The notes beneath the pieces are model-generated. The model saw only the letters and a list, made by a program, of their open reading frames with translations. It did no database searches and was not told the origin of the DNA. Below, piece by piece: positions 18,896 to 28,621 of a stretch of DNA of 64,000 bases. The position numbers and the translations under genes are program-made. Numbering within the stretch: the stretch's first letter is position 1; the number at the start of each line of letters is the position of its first letter. Source of the stretch: Ralstonia wenshanensis (GTDB lineage: Bacteria; Pseudomonadota; Gammaproteobacteria; Burkholderiales; Burkholderiaceae); contig NZ_CP076412.1 of NCBI RefSeq assembly GCF_021173085.1, forward strand, positions 1 to 64,000. The letters run 5' to 3'.

Positions 18896-21619
18896 ATGGC
18901 CATCCCACTCAAGACCCTGATCACCAAGCTGAATGCGACAAGCCGGCAAGCCGCCGAGCGCGCCGCGTCGCTGTGCATGGCGCGCGGCAACTACGAGGTT
19001 GATCTCGAACACCTGTTCCTGGCGTTGCTGGAAAACCGCCGCAGCGACTTTGCCGTGGCGGCCCGCGCCAGCGGCATCGACCTAGCCGCGCTGCAACGTG
19101 ACCTAGAGGCCGAGATCAGCCGGTTCCAGACCGGCAACACGCGCACACCGGCGTTCTCTCCGTATCTGCCGAAGCTGTTCGAGCACGGCTGGCTGATTGC
19201 CTCACTCGATTCGCAAATCACCCGCATTCGCTCGGGCCATCTGCTGCTCGCACTGTTGACCGAGCCGAGCCTGTCCGCGCTTGCGCAACGTGGCTCGCGC
19301 TTGTTCGGTCAGATTGAAGCAGACCGCCTCAAGCTCGACTTCGATCGGCTGACCACCGGTTCAGACGAACAAGAGCAGGCCGTGGACATTGCCGACGACA
19401 GCGGGGACACGGCGCAAGGCGAAGGCGGCAAGCCCGCGGCTGCCCTGACGGCCACACCAGCACTGGATCAGTTCACGGTCGACCTGACCCAATCCGCGCG
19501 CGATGGCCGCATCGACCCCGTGATCGGCCGCGATGCAGAGATCCGCCAGGTGATCGACATCCTGATGCGTCGCCGCCAGAACAACCCGATCCTCACCGGC
19601 GAAGCCGGCGTGGGTAAGACCGCTGTGGTGGAAGGTCTGGCCTTGCGCGTCGCCGCCAACGATGTGCCGCCGCCGCTGCAGGGCGTGACGCTGCGCACGC
19701 TCGACATGGGGCTCTTGCAGGCGGGCGCCAGCGTCAAGGGCGAATTCGAGAACCGCCTGAAGAACGTGATCGACGAGGTGAAGAAGAGCCCGAAGCCGAT
19801 CATCCTGTTCATCGACGAGGCGCACACCATCATTGGTGCAGGCGGGCAGGCCGGGCAGAACGATGCGGCCAACCTGCTCAAGCCCGCGCTCGCACGCGGC
19901 GAGCTGCGCACGATTGCGGCCACCACGTGGAGCGAATACAAGAAGTACTTCGAAAAAGACGCCGCACTGGCACGCCGCTTCCAGGTCGTGAAGGTGGAAG
20001 AGCCGAGCGAGCCGCTGGCGGCCGCCATGCTGCGCGGCATGGCGGGGCTGATGGAGCGCCACTTTGGAGTGCGGGTGCTGGACGAGGCGATTACGGAGGC
20101 CGTGCGCTTGTCGCATCGCTATATCAGCGGCCGCCAACTGCCGGACAAGGCCGTCAGCGTGCTGGACACGGCCTGCGCCAAGGTCGCGCTGGGCCAGAGC
20201 GCCACGCCCGGCGCCATTGAAGACGACCAGAAAACGCTCGAACGCCTGCAAGGCGAGATCAACGCACTGGAGCGCGAGCAAAGCGCCGGTGCGGAGCACG
20301 ACGCGCGCCTGAAGGCGCTGAATGAGCAGCGCACCGAGCTGGAGCAGCGCGTCGCGCAGAACACCGAACGTCTGGCGCAGGAGCGCGCGCTGGTCGCACG
20401 CATTCAGGCGCTGCGTGAGGCGCGCGAAAGCGATGCAGCACAAACCGGCGAGGAAGACGCACTGCCCGTGGCTGCCAACAGCGACGTGGTGTCGATCCCC
20501 AAGCGCAAGCGTGCCGCCGACAAGGCGGACGATCAGGACGAACTGGCCAAGCTGCTCGCCGAACTGCGTGCGTTGCAAGGCGAATCGCCCATGGTGCCGC
20601 TGCAGGTGGATGGCCATGTCGTGTCGGAAATCGTCTCCGCCTGGACGGGCATTCCGCTGGGCCGCATGGTCAAGGACGAGCTGCGCACGGTGCTGAACCT
20701 CAAGCCGCTGCTGGCTGCCCGCGTGATCGGACAGGACCACGCGCTGGATGCCATCGCGCAGCGCGTGCGTACCGCCACCGCCAACCTGGAAGACCCGAAC
20801 AAGCCGCGCGGCGTGTTTCTGTTTGCCGGCCCGTCGGGCGTGGGTAAAACCGAAACGGCGCTGGCACTGGCCGACATTCTCTACGGCGGCGAGCGCAAGC
20901 TCATCACCATCAACATGAGCGAGTACCAGGAAGCGCACAGCGTCTCGGGCCTCAAGGGCTCGCCGCCGGGTTATGTCGGCTATGGCGAAGGCGGCGTGCT
21001 GACCGAAGCCGTGCGCCGCAACCCGTACAGCGTGGTGCTGCTTGATGAGGTGGAGAAGGCCCACCCCGACGTGCTGGAGATGTTCTTCCAGGTATTCGAC
21101 AAAGGCGAGATGGACGACGCCGAAGGCCGCCCGATCGACTTCCGCAACACCATCATCATCCTCACGTCGAACGTCGGCTCGCAGGCCATCATGCAGGCCT
21201 GCCTGAACAAGCCCGCTGAAGAACTGCCCGACACCGATGCCCTGGCAGAGCTGCTGCGCCCGACGCTCTACAAGGCGTTCAAGCCCGCATTCCTCGGGCG
21301 CATGAAGGTGGTGCCGTACTACCCGATTTCCGACGACGTGCTGGCCGAGATCATCACGCTCAAGCTGGGCCGCATCCGCGATCGCGTGGCCATCAACCAC
21401 AAGGCGACGTTCCAGTGGGACAACGCACTGGTTGAATCGGTGCTCGCACGCTGCACCGAGGTGGACGCCGGCGCCCGCGCGGTCGATCACATTCTGAACG
21501 GCACGCTGCTGCCGCAGATTGCTGAATCGGTGCTGACGCGCATGGCCGAGGGCGGCAGCGTCGAGAAGATCAAGGTCGGCGTCGGCAAGAACGGCGAGTT
21601 CAAATACCGCATCAACTAA
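18896..21619 (+). CDS. tssH: T6SS sheath-recycling AAA+ ATPase TssH (ClpV)
   Basis: 907 aa. ClpV hexamers unfold contracted TssBC sheath so subunits can be reused. Layout: a Clp N domain (about 1-150), AAA+ domain 1 with Walker A GEAGVGKT (near 236) and Walker B ILFIDEAHT, a middle coiled-coil region (about 440-520), AAA+ domain 2 with Walker A GPSGVGKT (near 644) and VVLLDEVEKAHPDV, and a ClpB-type C-terminal domain. The insertion between the middle region and AAA2 (about 510-560) is charged and fits ClpV rather than ClpB. It sits between tssG and vgrG, 21 bp before vgrG. Confidence 0.98.
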   Translation: MAIPLKTLITKLNATSRQAAERAASLCMARGNYEVDLEHLFLALLENRRSDFAVAARASGIDLAALQRDLEAEISRFQTGNTRTPAFSPYLPKLFEHGWLIASLDSQITRIRSGHLLLALLTEPSLSALAQRGSRLFGQIEADRLKLDFDRLTTGSDEQEQAVDIADDSGDTAQGEGGKPAAALTATPALDQFTVDLTQSARDGRIDPVIGRDAEIRQVIDILMRRRQNNPILTGEAGVGKTAVVEGLALRVAANDVPPPLQGVTLRTLDMGLLQAGASVKGEFENRLKNVIDEVKKSPKPIILFIDEAHTIIGAGGQAGQNDAANLLKPALARGELRTIAATTWSEYKKYFEKDAALARRFQVVKVEEPSEPLAAAMLRGMAGLMERHFGVRVLDEAITEAVRLSHRYISGRQLPDKAVSVLDTACAKVALGQSATPGAIEDDQKTLERLQGEINALEREQSAGAEHDARLKALNEQRTELEQRVAQNTERLAQERALVARIQALREARESDAAQTGEEDALPVAANSDVVSIPKRKRAADKADDQDELAKLLAELRALQGESPMVPLQVDGHVVSEIVSAWTGIPLGRMVKDELRTVLNLKPLLAARVIGQDHALDAIAQRVRTATANLEDPNKPRGVFLFAGPSGVGKTETALALADILYGGERKLITINMSEYQEAHSVSGLKGSPPGYVGYGEGGVLTEAVRRNPYSVVLLDEVEKAHPDVLEMFFQVFDKGEMDDAEGRPIDFRNTIIILTSNVGSQAIMQACLNKPAEELPDTDALAELLRPTLYKAFKPAFLGRMKVVPYYPISDDVLAEIITLKLGRIRDRVAINHKATFQWDNALVESVLARCTEVDAGARAVDHILNGTLLPQIAESVLTRMAEGGSVEKIKVGVGKNGEFKYRIN

Positions 21620-21640
21620 GTCGCTTCGCTGGAGCACATC

Positions 21641-24361
21641 ATGGTCTCTCCGACCGAGTTGGCAAACCTGCTGCGTGCGTCGTTCTCCCAGGCCGACCGG
21701 CTGCTGCGCCTGGAAACGCCGCTGGGGCCGAACGCGCTGCTGCCAGAGCAGCTGGAAGCCGCCGAGCACATCGACGCAGGTGGTTTTCGGCTGGAACTCA
21801 CGGCGCTGTCCGACAACGCTGACATCGATTCGGCCAAGCTCCTCGGGCAGCCCGTGCGGCTGGATCTGCTGACGCAGCAGAGCCGGAGCGCGCTGCGGCC
21901 GTTCCATGGCCACGTCACGCGCTTCGAGCAGGCGGGAGCCAACGGTGGCCTGGTGCGGTATCGGCTGGTGATCGAACCGTGGCTGGCGTTCCTGCGCCAT
22001 CGGCAAGACAGCTTCCTGTTCCAGGACATGTCGGTCATCGAGGTAATCGACAGCCTGTTTGGCGACTACCAGGGCCAAGGCCGCCTCGTGCCTGCATGGC
22101 GCTGGGCCTTGCGTGACAGCTCGGTCTATACGCGCCGCAGCGTCATCACGCAATACGACGAAAGCGATTTCGATTTCGTCACGCGCCTGCTGGCCGAAGA
22201 AGGGCTGTTTTACTTCTTCGAGCACGAAGCCAAGGACGGCGACGCGCTGGGAGTACATCGCATGGTCATTGCGGATTCCAATGACGTCTTTGCCGACAAC
22301 GCACAGGCGAGCATCCGCTTTGGCCGCGCAGACGCCACCGCCACCGAAGACGTGATCGACCGCTGGCAAGGCGCCCGCCGCTGGCAGACCAACGCCGTGT
22401 CGATTGCCAGCTGGGACTACCGTGCCAACGCCAAGCGCACGGCCCAACTCGGGGCGCAGCAGCAAGGCAACGACGGCCCGCAGCTGACGTTGCAAGACAC
22501 CGACTACCCCGGCCAGTACTGGTTTGAAGACAACAACCAGGCGCAGCGCGTCGCACGGCTGATGATGGAAGCGCTGGAGCTGCGCGACAAGCAGTTCGAC
22601 GGCGAAGGCACAGCCCGCACGTTGGCGACGGGCACGCGCTTCCAGTTGCTCGATCACTTCGATCATGACGATGGCGAGCAGCGCTTTGCCGTGTTGGCCG
22701 TGACGCATCAGGCGCGCAACAACTTCAACGATCGCTTCGGTCAGGTGCTGACCGAAGCGCTGGGCACACTGCGCGGCAGCGACGTGCTGGCCGCAGGCAG
22801 CAACCACGGCACGGGCGACGACGCGCCGTTTTACCGCAACCACTTCACCGTCGTGCGCGACAACGTGCCCGTGCGTCCGCAGCAGAGTGACGAGCAAGGC
22901 CGTGCGCTGCATCCACGTCCGACCGTCAATGGCAGCCAGACTGCGCTGGTGGTGGGTGCGGAAGGGCCCGTGCATACCGACCGGGACCATCGCATCAAGG
23001 TGCAATTCCATTGGCAGCGCGGCGCTCGGTCCGCCAGCCGCCAATCGCACCCGGCTGGCGACGATAACGCGCGTGCGAGCGCCGGCCTTGGCGCATGGGT
23101 GCGCGTGACTGCGCCCGTGGCCGGCCCGAACTGGGGCGGCGTGGCGCTGCCGCGCGTTGGCCAGGAGGTGCTGGTCGAGTTCCTGCAAGGCGACATCGAT
23201 CGACCCGTCGTGGTGGGGGCCGCCTACAACGGTAGCGGCCAGACCGACGCGCAATACAACCAGAACCAGGCCGGCGCAGCGGGGGCCACCGGCAATGCCC
23301 CCGCCTGGTTTGCCGGCGACAGCAAGAGCCAGGGCGCCTACGCCCACAACGCGGTGCTGTCCGGCATCAAGACACAGGCGCTGGCCGGCAGCCAGTCGGG
23401 CTCGTCGGGCTACAACCAGCTCGTCTTCGATGATTCCGAAGGGCAGGGCCGCACACAGCTCAGCACCACGCAGGCGGCGACTGGCCTCGTGCTTGGCCAT
23501 CACAAGGAACAGGTCGACAGCGCGCGGCAGGCCGATCTCGGCCACGGAGCCGCGCTCGCCACTGACGACAGCGGCGCTGTGCGCGCCGGCGCCGGCCTGC
23601 TGCTCACCGTGCACAGCGCCGGCACCAGCGCGTCGCTGCAAGACAGCGAGGATGCCGCCAGCCAGATCGAAGCCGTGAGCGACCTCGCCGAATCCCTCGC
23701 CGACGCAGCGCAGAAGCAGAAGGCCGGTCTGGCCGACGAGCCCGCCGCCAAGGAACTCCCCGCGCTCAAGCAACTGCGCCACACCACCGAAGTGCTGCGT
23801 CATACCGAAAGCGCGGGTGAAGGCGCACAGGCCGTTGCCTACAGCGAGCCGCATCTGCAAGTCTCGGCGCCCAAGGGCATCGTCAGCACGACGCCCGTGG
23901 ATGCGGTGCTGGTCGCGGGCACCCAGGCGACGCTGGTTGCGAAGCAGGACACCAACGTGGCGGCGGGCGGCAATCTCTCAGTGGCGGTAGCCGAGGGGCT
24001 GAGCCTCTACGCGCACGGCAAATCGCTCGGGCAAGCCGGCGATGCGACACCGGGCATCGCCATGCATGCCGCAAGCGGCAAGGTCGGGCTTTCGAGCCTC
24101 AAGGGCGAGACCCATCTGGTTGCCGAAAAGGCCGTGACGGTTGCGTCCACGCAAGGCAACGTCACTGCGGAGGCGAAGCAGCATGTGCTCGTCAATGCGG
24201 CCGGGGCGCAGATCAAGGTGACGAACGGCACGATTGAGCTGCATGCGCCGGGGATGGTGACGTTTAAGGGGGCGGGGCATCGGTTTGTGGGGCCGGGTGG
24301 AGGGACGGTCAGTAATGTCACTGCTCCAGGCAAGCTCGCTGAATGTGAGTGGAAATCATGA
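21641..24361 (+). CDS. vgrG: VgrG (TssI) spike protein, partner of the DUF4123/VasX-like cargo
   Basis: 906 aa. Domains: gp27-like (about 10-380, with LLAEEGLFYFFEHE), gp5-like OB-fold (about 410-530, with VRVTAPVAGPNWGGVALP and LQGDIDRPVV), and a long DUF2345 beta-helix region (about 570-890). It ends soon after the beta-helix and lacks the extra TTR-like tail of the first vgrG, which agrees with using the DUF4123 adaptor encoded next. Its stop overlaps the adaptor start as ATGA. ATG at 21641, 21 bp after tssH. Confidence 0.96.
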   Translation: MVSPTELANLLRASFSQADRLLRLETPLGPNALLPEQLEAAEHIDAGGFRLELTALSDNADIDSAKLLGQPVRLDLLTQQSRSALRPFHGHVTRFEQAGANGGLVRYRLVIEPWLAFLRHRQDSFLFQDMSVIEVIDSLFGDYQGQGRLVPAWRWALRDSSVYTRRSVITQYDESDFDFVTRLLAEEGLFYFFEHEAKDGDALGVHRMVIADSNDVFADNAQASIRFGRADATATEDVIDRWQGARRWQTNAVSIASWDYRANAKRTAQLGAQQQGNDGPQLTLQDTDYPGQYWFEDNNQAQRVARLMMEALELRDKQFDGEGTARTLATGTRFQLLDHFDHDDGEQRFAVLAVTHQARNNFNDRFGQVLTEALGTLRGSDVLAAGSNHGTGDDAPFYRNHFTVVRDNVPVRPQQSDEQGRALHPRPTVNGSQTALVVGAEGPVHTDRDHRIKVQFHWQRGARSASRQSHPAGDDNARASAGLGAWVRVTAPVAGPNWGGVALPRVGQEVLVEFLQGDIDRPVVVGAAYNGSGQTDAQYNQNQAGAAGATGNAPAWFAGDSKSQGAYAHNAVLSGIKTQALAGSQSGSSGYNQLVFDDSEGQGRTQLSTTQAATGLVLGHHKEQVDSARQADLGHGAALATDDSGAVRAGAGLLLTVHSAGTSASLQDSEDAASQIEAVSDLAESLADAAQKQKAGLADEPAAKELPALKQLRHTTEVLRHTESAGEGAQAVAYSEPHLQVSAPKGIVSTTPVDAVLVAGTQATLVAKQDTNVAAGGNLSVAVAEGLSLYAHGKSLGQAGDATPGIAMHAASGKVGLSSLKGETHLVAEKAVTVASTQGNVTAEAKQHVLVNAAGAQIKVTNGTIELHAPGMVTFKGAGHRFVGPGGGTVSNVTAPGKLAECEWKS

Positions 24362-25344
24362 CTACACCTGAGTCGACTCCAGCAAGCCATGAGGCGGAAC
24401 TGCGAGAACACCTGCGCACCGAGTTGTTCCAGGTGCGTGAACAATATCCAGATCACTTCATTCATGTCATCCTGGATCCAAACCATCCGGTTGCTCCCTT
24501 TGATCTTCTGCATCCGGAGCACTTAGTGGCACGTAAGCCGAAGCCACTATGGAAACGTATTGAGCGCCCGGACCTGAAACACGATCCGGACATCTGTCCC
24601 ATGCTTGTCACCATATTTGCCCCTGGGGACCGCGGCTATCCGGACGAGGCACTGTTGAATGAAACGATCCGTTGTGCCATTGCCCGTTGCGCGAGCATCA
24701 ATGGAGCTTACGTATGCGGATGGGTCGCAACGACGAGCGATGCAAGCCAGATGGCGTCGCGCATTGCGGATCGATGCGTTATCGCCAACCCGCTTAGTGG
24801 TCGAAAGGTTCTTCCATGGTTCGAACCGCATCGTCTTGCGTTGATCGCCGGCAATCACGCAAACATGATTGATTGGATGCTTGCCGGTACCACTCGCTGG
24901 TGGTTTGTGGATGCTGCAGCGACCTTGCGCTGCGTCGCTGCGCATGAAACCGGTATAGCAGCACACGTATCTGTTCAGAGCATGCATGCCTTATGGGCAG
25001 AGCAAGAGCGCATTGCCGATGCACGTAGAGTCCTGATGGCGCTTAGGAAGTCTGAACGGGCTATTCCCGCGCATCCAGAGACGCGTCTTGATGGGCTCGT
25101 CAAGCTCGCAAATGACCAGGGGCTTCGTGGTCAGCAGGACGTGATTTTATTCGCCCTGAATTGCCTCACTCTCAGCCCTACTTGGTACGAGCATCCAAAC
25201 ATTCTGCAGATGCTGCGGGACATAACCAGTGGTGCTGGAATGTCCTTGGCCGATGCCATTTCCGCCCAGCCGGACGCGGTGCTGGATGAAATTGCTTTCT
25301 TTGGTGCGGAGAGAGCGCTTGCCTCCGCGCCGGCACTGCAATAA
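24358..25344 (+). CDS. DUF4123 adaptor (VasW/Tap-1/TEC type)
   Basis: 328 aa from the ATG at 24358, which overlaps the vgrG stop by 4 bp; an in-frame GTG at 24349 lies inside vgrG. The first 130 residues or so have the DUF4123 pattern: a strand ending HVILDPNHP, then GCVA-like and VFAPGD-type segments, with the conserved WWFVDA later. Such proteins bind a specific effector and load it on the VgrG tip and are not secreted themselves. Located between vgrG and the VasX-like gene, exactly as vasW is in Vibrio cholerae. Codon use and GC are a little lower than in the core genes. Confidence 0.85.
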   Translation: MTTPESTPASHEAELREHLRTELFQVREQYPDHFIHVILDPNHPVAPFDLLHPEHLVARKPKPLWKRIERPDLKHDPDICPMLVTIFAPGDRGYPDEALLNETIRCAIARCASINGAYVCGWVATTSDASQMASRIADRCVIANPLSGRKVLPWFEPHRLALIAGNHANMIDWMLAGTTRWWFVDAAATLRCVAAHETGIAAHVSVQSMHALWAEQERIADARRVLMALRKSERAIPAHPETRLDGLVKLANDQGLRGQQDVILFALNCLTLSPTWYEHPNILQMLRDITSGAGMSLADAISAQPDAVLDEIAFFGAERALASAPALQ

Positions 25345-25353
25345 GAGCCCGAT

Positions 25354-28300
25354 ATGGCAACAACACCTGCATCTGGCGCGCAAGCGCTGAAGAAGAACGT
25401 CCAGACCGCCCAGAAATGTGCGCCCAGCAATAAGACCGGGAAGTGCGGTTTTTGCGACCGCGACGGATATCCGATTCTGCCGGTCCGCTACGCCGTCCTA
25501 CCGAGCTATCTGGCAGCGGCCGGCACTAAGCCACTCAGTGCCGTATCCACATTAGAGACATTCGCGAAGCAACAGTTGCAGGTGAATAAGTACACCCTGC
25601 GAACGTTGCGCAAAGGCTTCGTGCACGTGTATCTCGGTACGCCTGGTATGTGGCAAACCTATGTGGTGACCGACGATGGCTATCTGCGATTGTTGGCTGA
25701 CCCGGATGATCCGGACTGGAAAACAGACCGGCCGTTGACGGAAGCCTGCAAGCGCGCCGGCGACAATATCCCGGCCAGTTTCATCACTATCCCGCACGGT
25801 CACGACAAGGTTTGGATCGCCTTTGCCGAAGACGTCTGGAGCCCAGCCGTGCGCGCGGAATACCAGCGGAATCCAGGCAAGCGCATGCAGCCGTGCGATG
25901 TCGCTGCGTTGGCATCCCACCCTGACGCCACTAAGCACAGTTTCGAGATCGGACCGGACAACACGCGCCTGCACGACATGGTTTTCGAATACGTCGGGCA
26001 GGAGCAGGAATACCTATCACGTAGAGGCTATAGCGGCGGCAACTGGAATCAAAGCGGTATCCAGGCGGCCAAGAAGAACAACGTGTGGCAGAGCCTGCAC
26101 GGCAACTTTGCTCGCGCCGGGCAATCCGCTGCACTGACGAGCTATGTGAAGAGCATCGCGGACAAGCGCAAAGCGATGGGCAAGCCTGGCAAGGTGTCTG
26201 CGTTTGCGTTGTACGACGCTGTGGGTATCGTCAAGGAATTGAATGGCCACACGCATGACCGCATCGAGTGGCGACAGGCCTACAACGCAGCGGTTGCCCG
26301 TCCGCTCCTTGTATCCCAAGCCATCGTCGGGCTTAAGAAACAGATTGAGGCGGCTACTCAGGCGGCCATTACAAAGGATGAAGGGGAGCGCAAGATCCCG
26401 GATAAAGTCAGCGAGACTTACCACTTTGGAGACGGCATAACTGTCCCTGGATCCATACAAACGGTCACAACGACACGTGCCGAGCGTATTGCGGACCAGC
26501 AGAAGACGACTTGGGAAAAACTGAAGAAGTCGTACAACGAGGCGGAGCGCGGCAAGTTCGAGCAGCGATATACCAAGCAGATGAGCGATTTCGCCTCTCA
26601 GATTTCGAATTGCGATCATGATTGGGCAGCTTGGGCGCGCACCGACGACTGGAAGGCGTGGCTTGGTGACTACGACACCGAGAAGCTTCACGAAAACGTC
26701 AAGCTGATGACGATGTGCGCGCCGTGCTTGGCGGGTGGGCCGCAAGGTGAGGCGGGCATCAAGCTGTGGGAGGATTGGCTGAGCAATCACAAGGATGCGG
26801 CCAATCCCATTGGTTTCACGATCCCCTACGCCGCGATTATGGGGGGGCGCAAGGATCTGCTGACTGCCCTGCTTCCGAAGATTTCCGATAAAAAATCTTT
26901 GTCAGAGAAGGTGCAGGACTCCGACTTGAATAAAGGGGACAAGCTGCACGACACACTTAAGGCCATTCTGGCATCCACGGAGATCGATGCGCCGGAGAAG
27001 TTCAAGCATCTGATGGATACCAAGGTTCAGGTTGCTGCGTCGCATCTGGTGGCAGCTATCGAAGGCGCCGTTTCCCAATTGCAGACCAAGGCAGTGGATG
27101 CCGTAGACGCCAAGATCAAGCGGGCGGTCCAGGCTGCGCTCAAGCTTTACGCTAACGTCAGTCCGGTATGCATACAGGTCAAAATGACGATTGGTCAGTA
27201 TGTGGATCTGCTGAATCAGTTTTCGCGCAAAAGCGTGGATGCCGGCAAGAAGTTTGCCGACGTCGCTGGCCGCAAGGTCCGCAGTGCGCTGCTCGGCGGG
27301 ATGATTTCAATCCCGAATGCCCAAGTCCGGAATACTGTGATCGAGGTGACGATATGGACCATAGAGCAAGCGGACGAGCTGAAGAAAGACATTCAGAGCG
27401 CCGTCAGTAAAGCCAAGCGTGAGGCAATTGACCTGACCGGGCAAGCGGCAAGTGCACTGAAGATTGGCGCTATCACGTTGAGTCGAGAGGCGGTTCAAAT
27501 ACTGCGTCCGCTTGAGCGAACTGCGTCTTTGCTGCCGGGGGTTGCCAAGAGCTTGGGGCGGTCTCTGCTGACGAAGAGCCTTCGCCTCGCCGGTGCTGGT
27601 GGCGAACCCTTGCTGGCAGCGGGCTCTTGGATCTTTCAAGCCTGGGCTCTTCGTGACGCAAACAAAACGCTGGACTCGACCATCGGACCGCAGGGCGGCA
27701 TGGAGGCGAAGCTGCCGGTTGTGTCGGCTACGCTGGGTTTCATGGGAGCTTCGGCGGAGGTGCTTGGGATTGGCCTGAGAGCACTTGGTCCTGTCGCGGT
27801 AGGGAAATTCTTTGTCAAGGCCGGTGCCGGTTTAGGTGCTGTATCACTACTCGTTGATGGTATCCAGGCAGCGTTTTCTGCCCGTAGAACATTTCAGCAA
27901 GGTGACAAAGGAGCTGGGTGGGCATATACAGCTGGTGCCGCCGCTTTTATCGGCGGTGCCGTGATTGCCTTTGGGTCTGGTTTCTCTACTGCACTGACCG
28001 GCGCATTCTTGCTTGGCCCGCTAGGTTGGGTGCTACTGCTGACGGCCATAGGGATCGCCGCAATCTGGTGTGCAGGCAACCTGGAAAGTACACCTGTAGA
28101 AATCTGGCTGGATCGGTGCTACTGGGGTTACGGGAAAAAACGCAAGGAGGGCAAGTGGACCGACGCGCAGATGGCTGAAGAAATCGCCGATCTGAATGCC
28201 CTAGTGCTCGGACTTGGCGTGGAGATGGGTTTTAACGACGACTGGTCGGAAGTCGCCACGGGTTTCGATACCCTCAAAGTCAAGCTGACGCTTGCCAGCT

Positions 28301-28620
28301 ATGACGCCCGACGATCCGTCTATGAGTGGAAGGTCAAAGGAATCAATACACGTGGTGCTTCCGAGCTAATCATGGCGGGCGGTCAGGACCCGGACGTTCT
28401 GCCTGAACTCCGGCCGATGCCTGACCGAATCATCGATACGTCGTCGCGCTATCGGAACCGCCAGGGGACGACGCGGCGAGACCAAGGGTCTTATGTGATC
28501 GAAGAATGCATCGAAGTCAACACGAAGATTTATAAGCAAGCCCAGATTGAAGTTAAATACTGGCCGGACAAGAGCGATCCGGAGGGGTGGGCCGAGAAAC
28601 TGATGAAGGTGACAGATTGA
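25354..28620 (+). CDS. VasX / BTH_I2691-family T6SS effector (putative pore-former)
   Basis: 1088 aa, almost the length of V. cholerae VasX. The N-terminus carries the family signature with Cys31 and Cys34 in CGFCDRDGYPILPVRYAVLP, recalled as the VasX N-terminal (MIX-type) region that marks T6SS delivery. Residues about 200-720 are long, charged, mostly helical. Hydrophobic segments cluster at about 790-910 (including AAAFIGGAVIAFGSGFSTAL and GPLGWVLLLTAIGIAAIW), consistent with insertion into the target inner membrane. The next gene, 1 bp downstream, encodes a membrane protein expected to give immunity. A G7 run lies in frame at 26841. Family membership is well supported; pore formation is inferred from VasX. 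Confidence 0.85.
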   Translation: MATTPASGAQALKKNVQTAQKCAPSNKTGKCGFCDRDGYPILPVRYAVLPSYLAAAGTKPLSAVSTLETFAKQQLQVNKYTLRTLRKGFVHVYLGTPGMWQTYVVTDDGYLRLLADPDDPDWKTDRPLTEACKRAGDNIPASFITIPHGHDKVWIAFAEDVWSPAVRAEYQRNPGKRMQPCDVAALASHPDATKHSFEIGPDNTRLHDMVFEYVGQEQEYLSRRGYSGGNWNQSGIQAAKKNNVWQSLHGNFARAGQSAALTSYVKSIADKRKAMGKPGKVSAFALYDAVGIVKELNGHTHDRIEWRQAYNAAVARPLLVSQAIVGLKKQIEAATQAAITKDEGERKIPDKVSETYHFGDGITVPGSIQTVTTTRAERIADQQKTTWEKLKKSYNEAERGKFEQRYTKQMSDFASQISNCDHDWAAWARTDDWKAWLGDYDTEKLHENVKLMTMCAPCLAGGPQGEAGIKLWEDWLSNHKDAANPIGFTIPYAAIMGGRKDLLTALLPKISDKKSLSEKVQDSDLNKGDKLHDTLKAILASTEIDAPEKFKHLMDTKVQVAASHLVAAIEGAVSQLQTKAVDAVDAKIKRAVQAALKLYANVSPVCIQVKMTIGQYVDLLNQFSRKSVDAGKKFADVAGRKVRSALLGGMISIPNAQVRNTVIEVTIWTIEQADELKKDIQSAVSKAKREAIDLTGQAASALKIGAITLSREAVQILRPLERTASLLPGVAKSLGRSLLTKSLRLAGAGGEPLLAAGSWIFQAWALRDANKTLDSTIGPQGGMEAKLPVVSATLGFMGASAEVLGIGLRALGPVAVGKFFVKAGAGLGAVSLLVDGIQAAFSARRTFQQGDKGAGWAYTAGAAAFIGGAVIAFGSGFSTALTGAFLLGPLGWVLLLTAIGIAAIWCAGNLESTPVEIWLDRCYWGYGKKRKEGKWTDAQMAEEIADLNALVLGLGVEMGFNDDWSEVATGFDTLKVKLTLASYDARRSVYEWKVKGINTRGASELIMAGGQDPDVLPELRPMPDRIIDTSSRYRNRQGTTRRDQGSYVIEECIEVNTKIYKQAQIEVKYWPDKSDPEGWAEKLMKVTD

Positions 28621-28621
28621 G

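Noticed and set aside
19361-23860. Minus-strand open frame of 1499 codons
   Set aside because: It lies wholly opposite tssH and vgrG, has no recognisable domain and shows the low-complexity composition of an antisense frame in GC-rich DNA.
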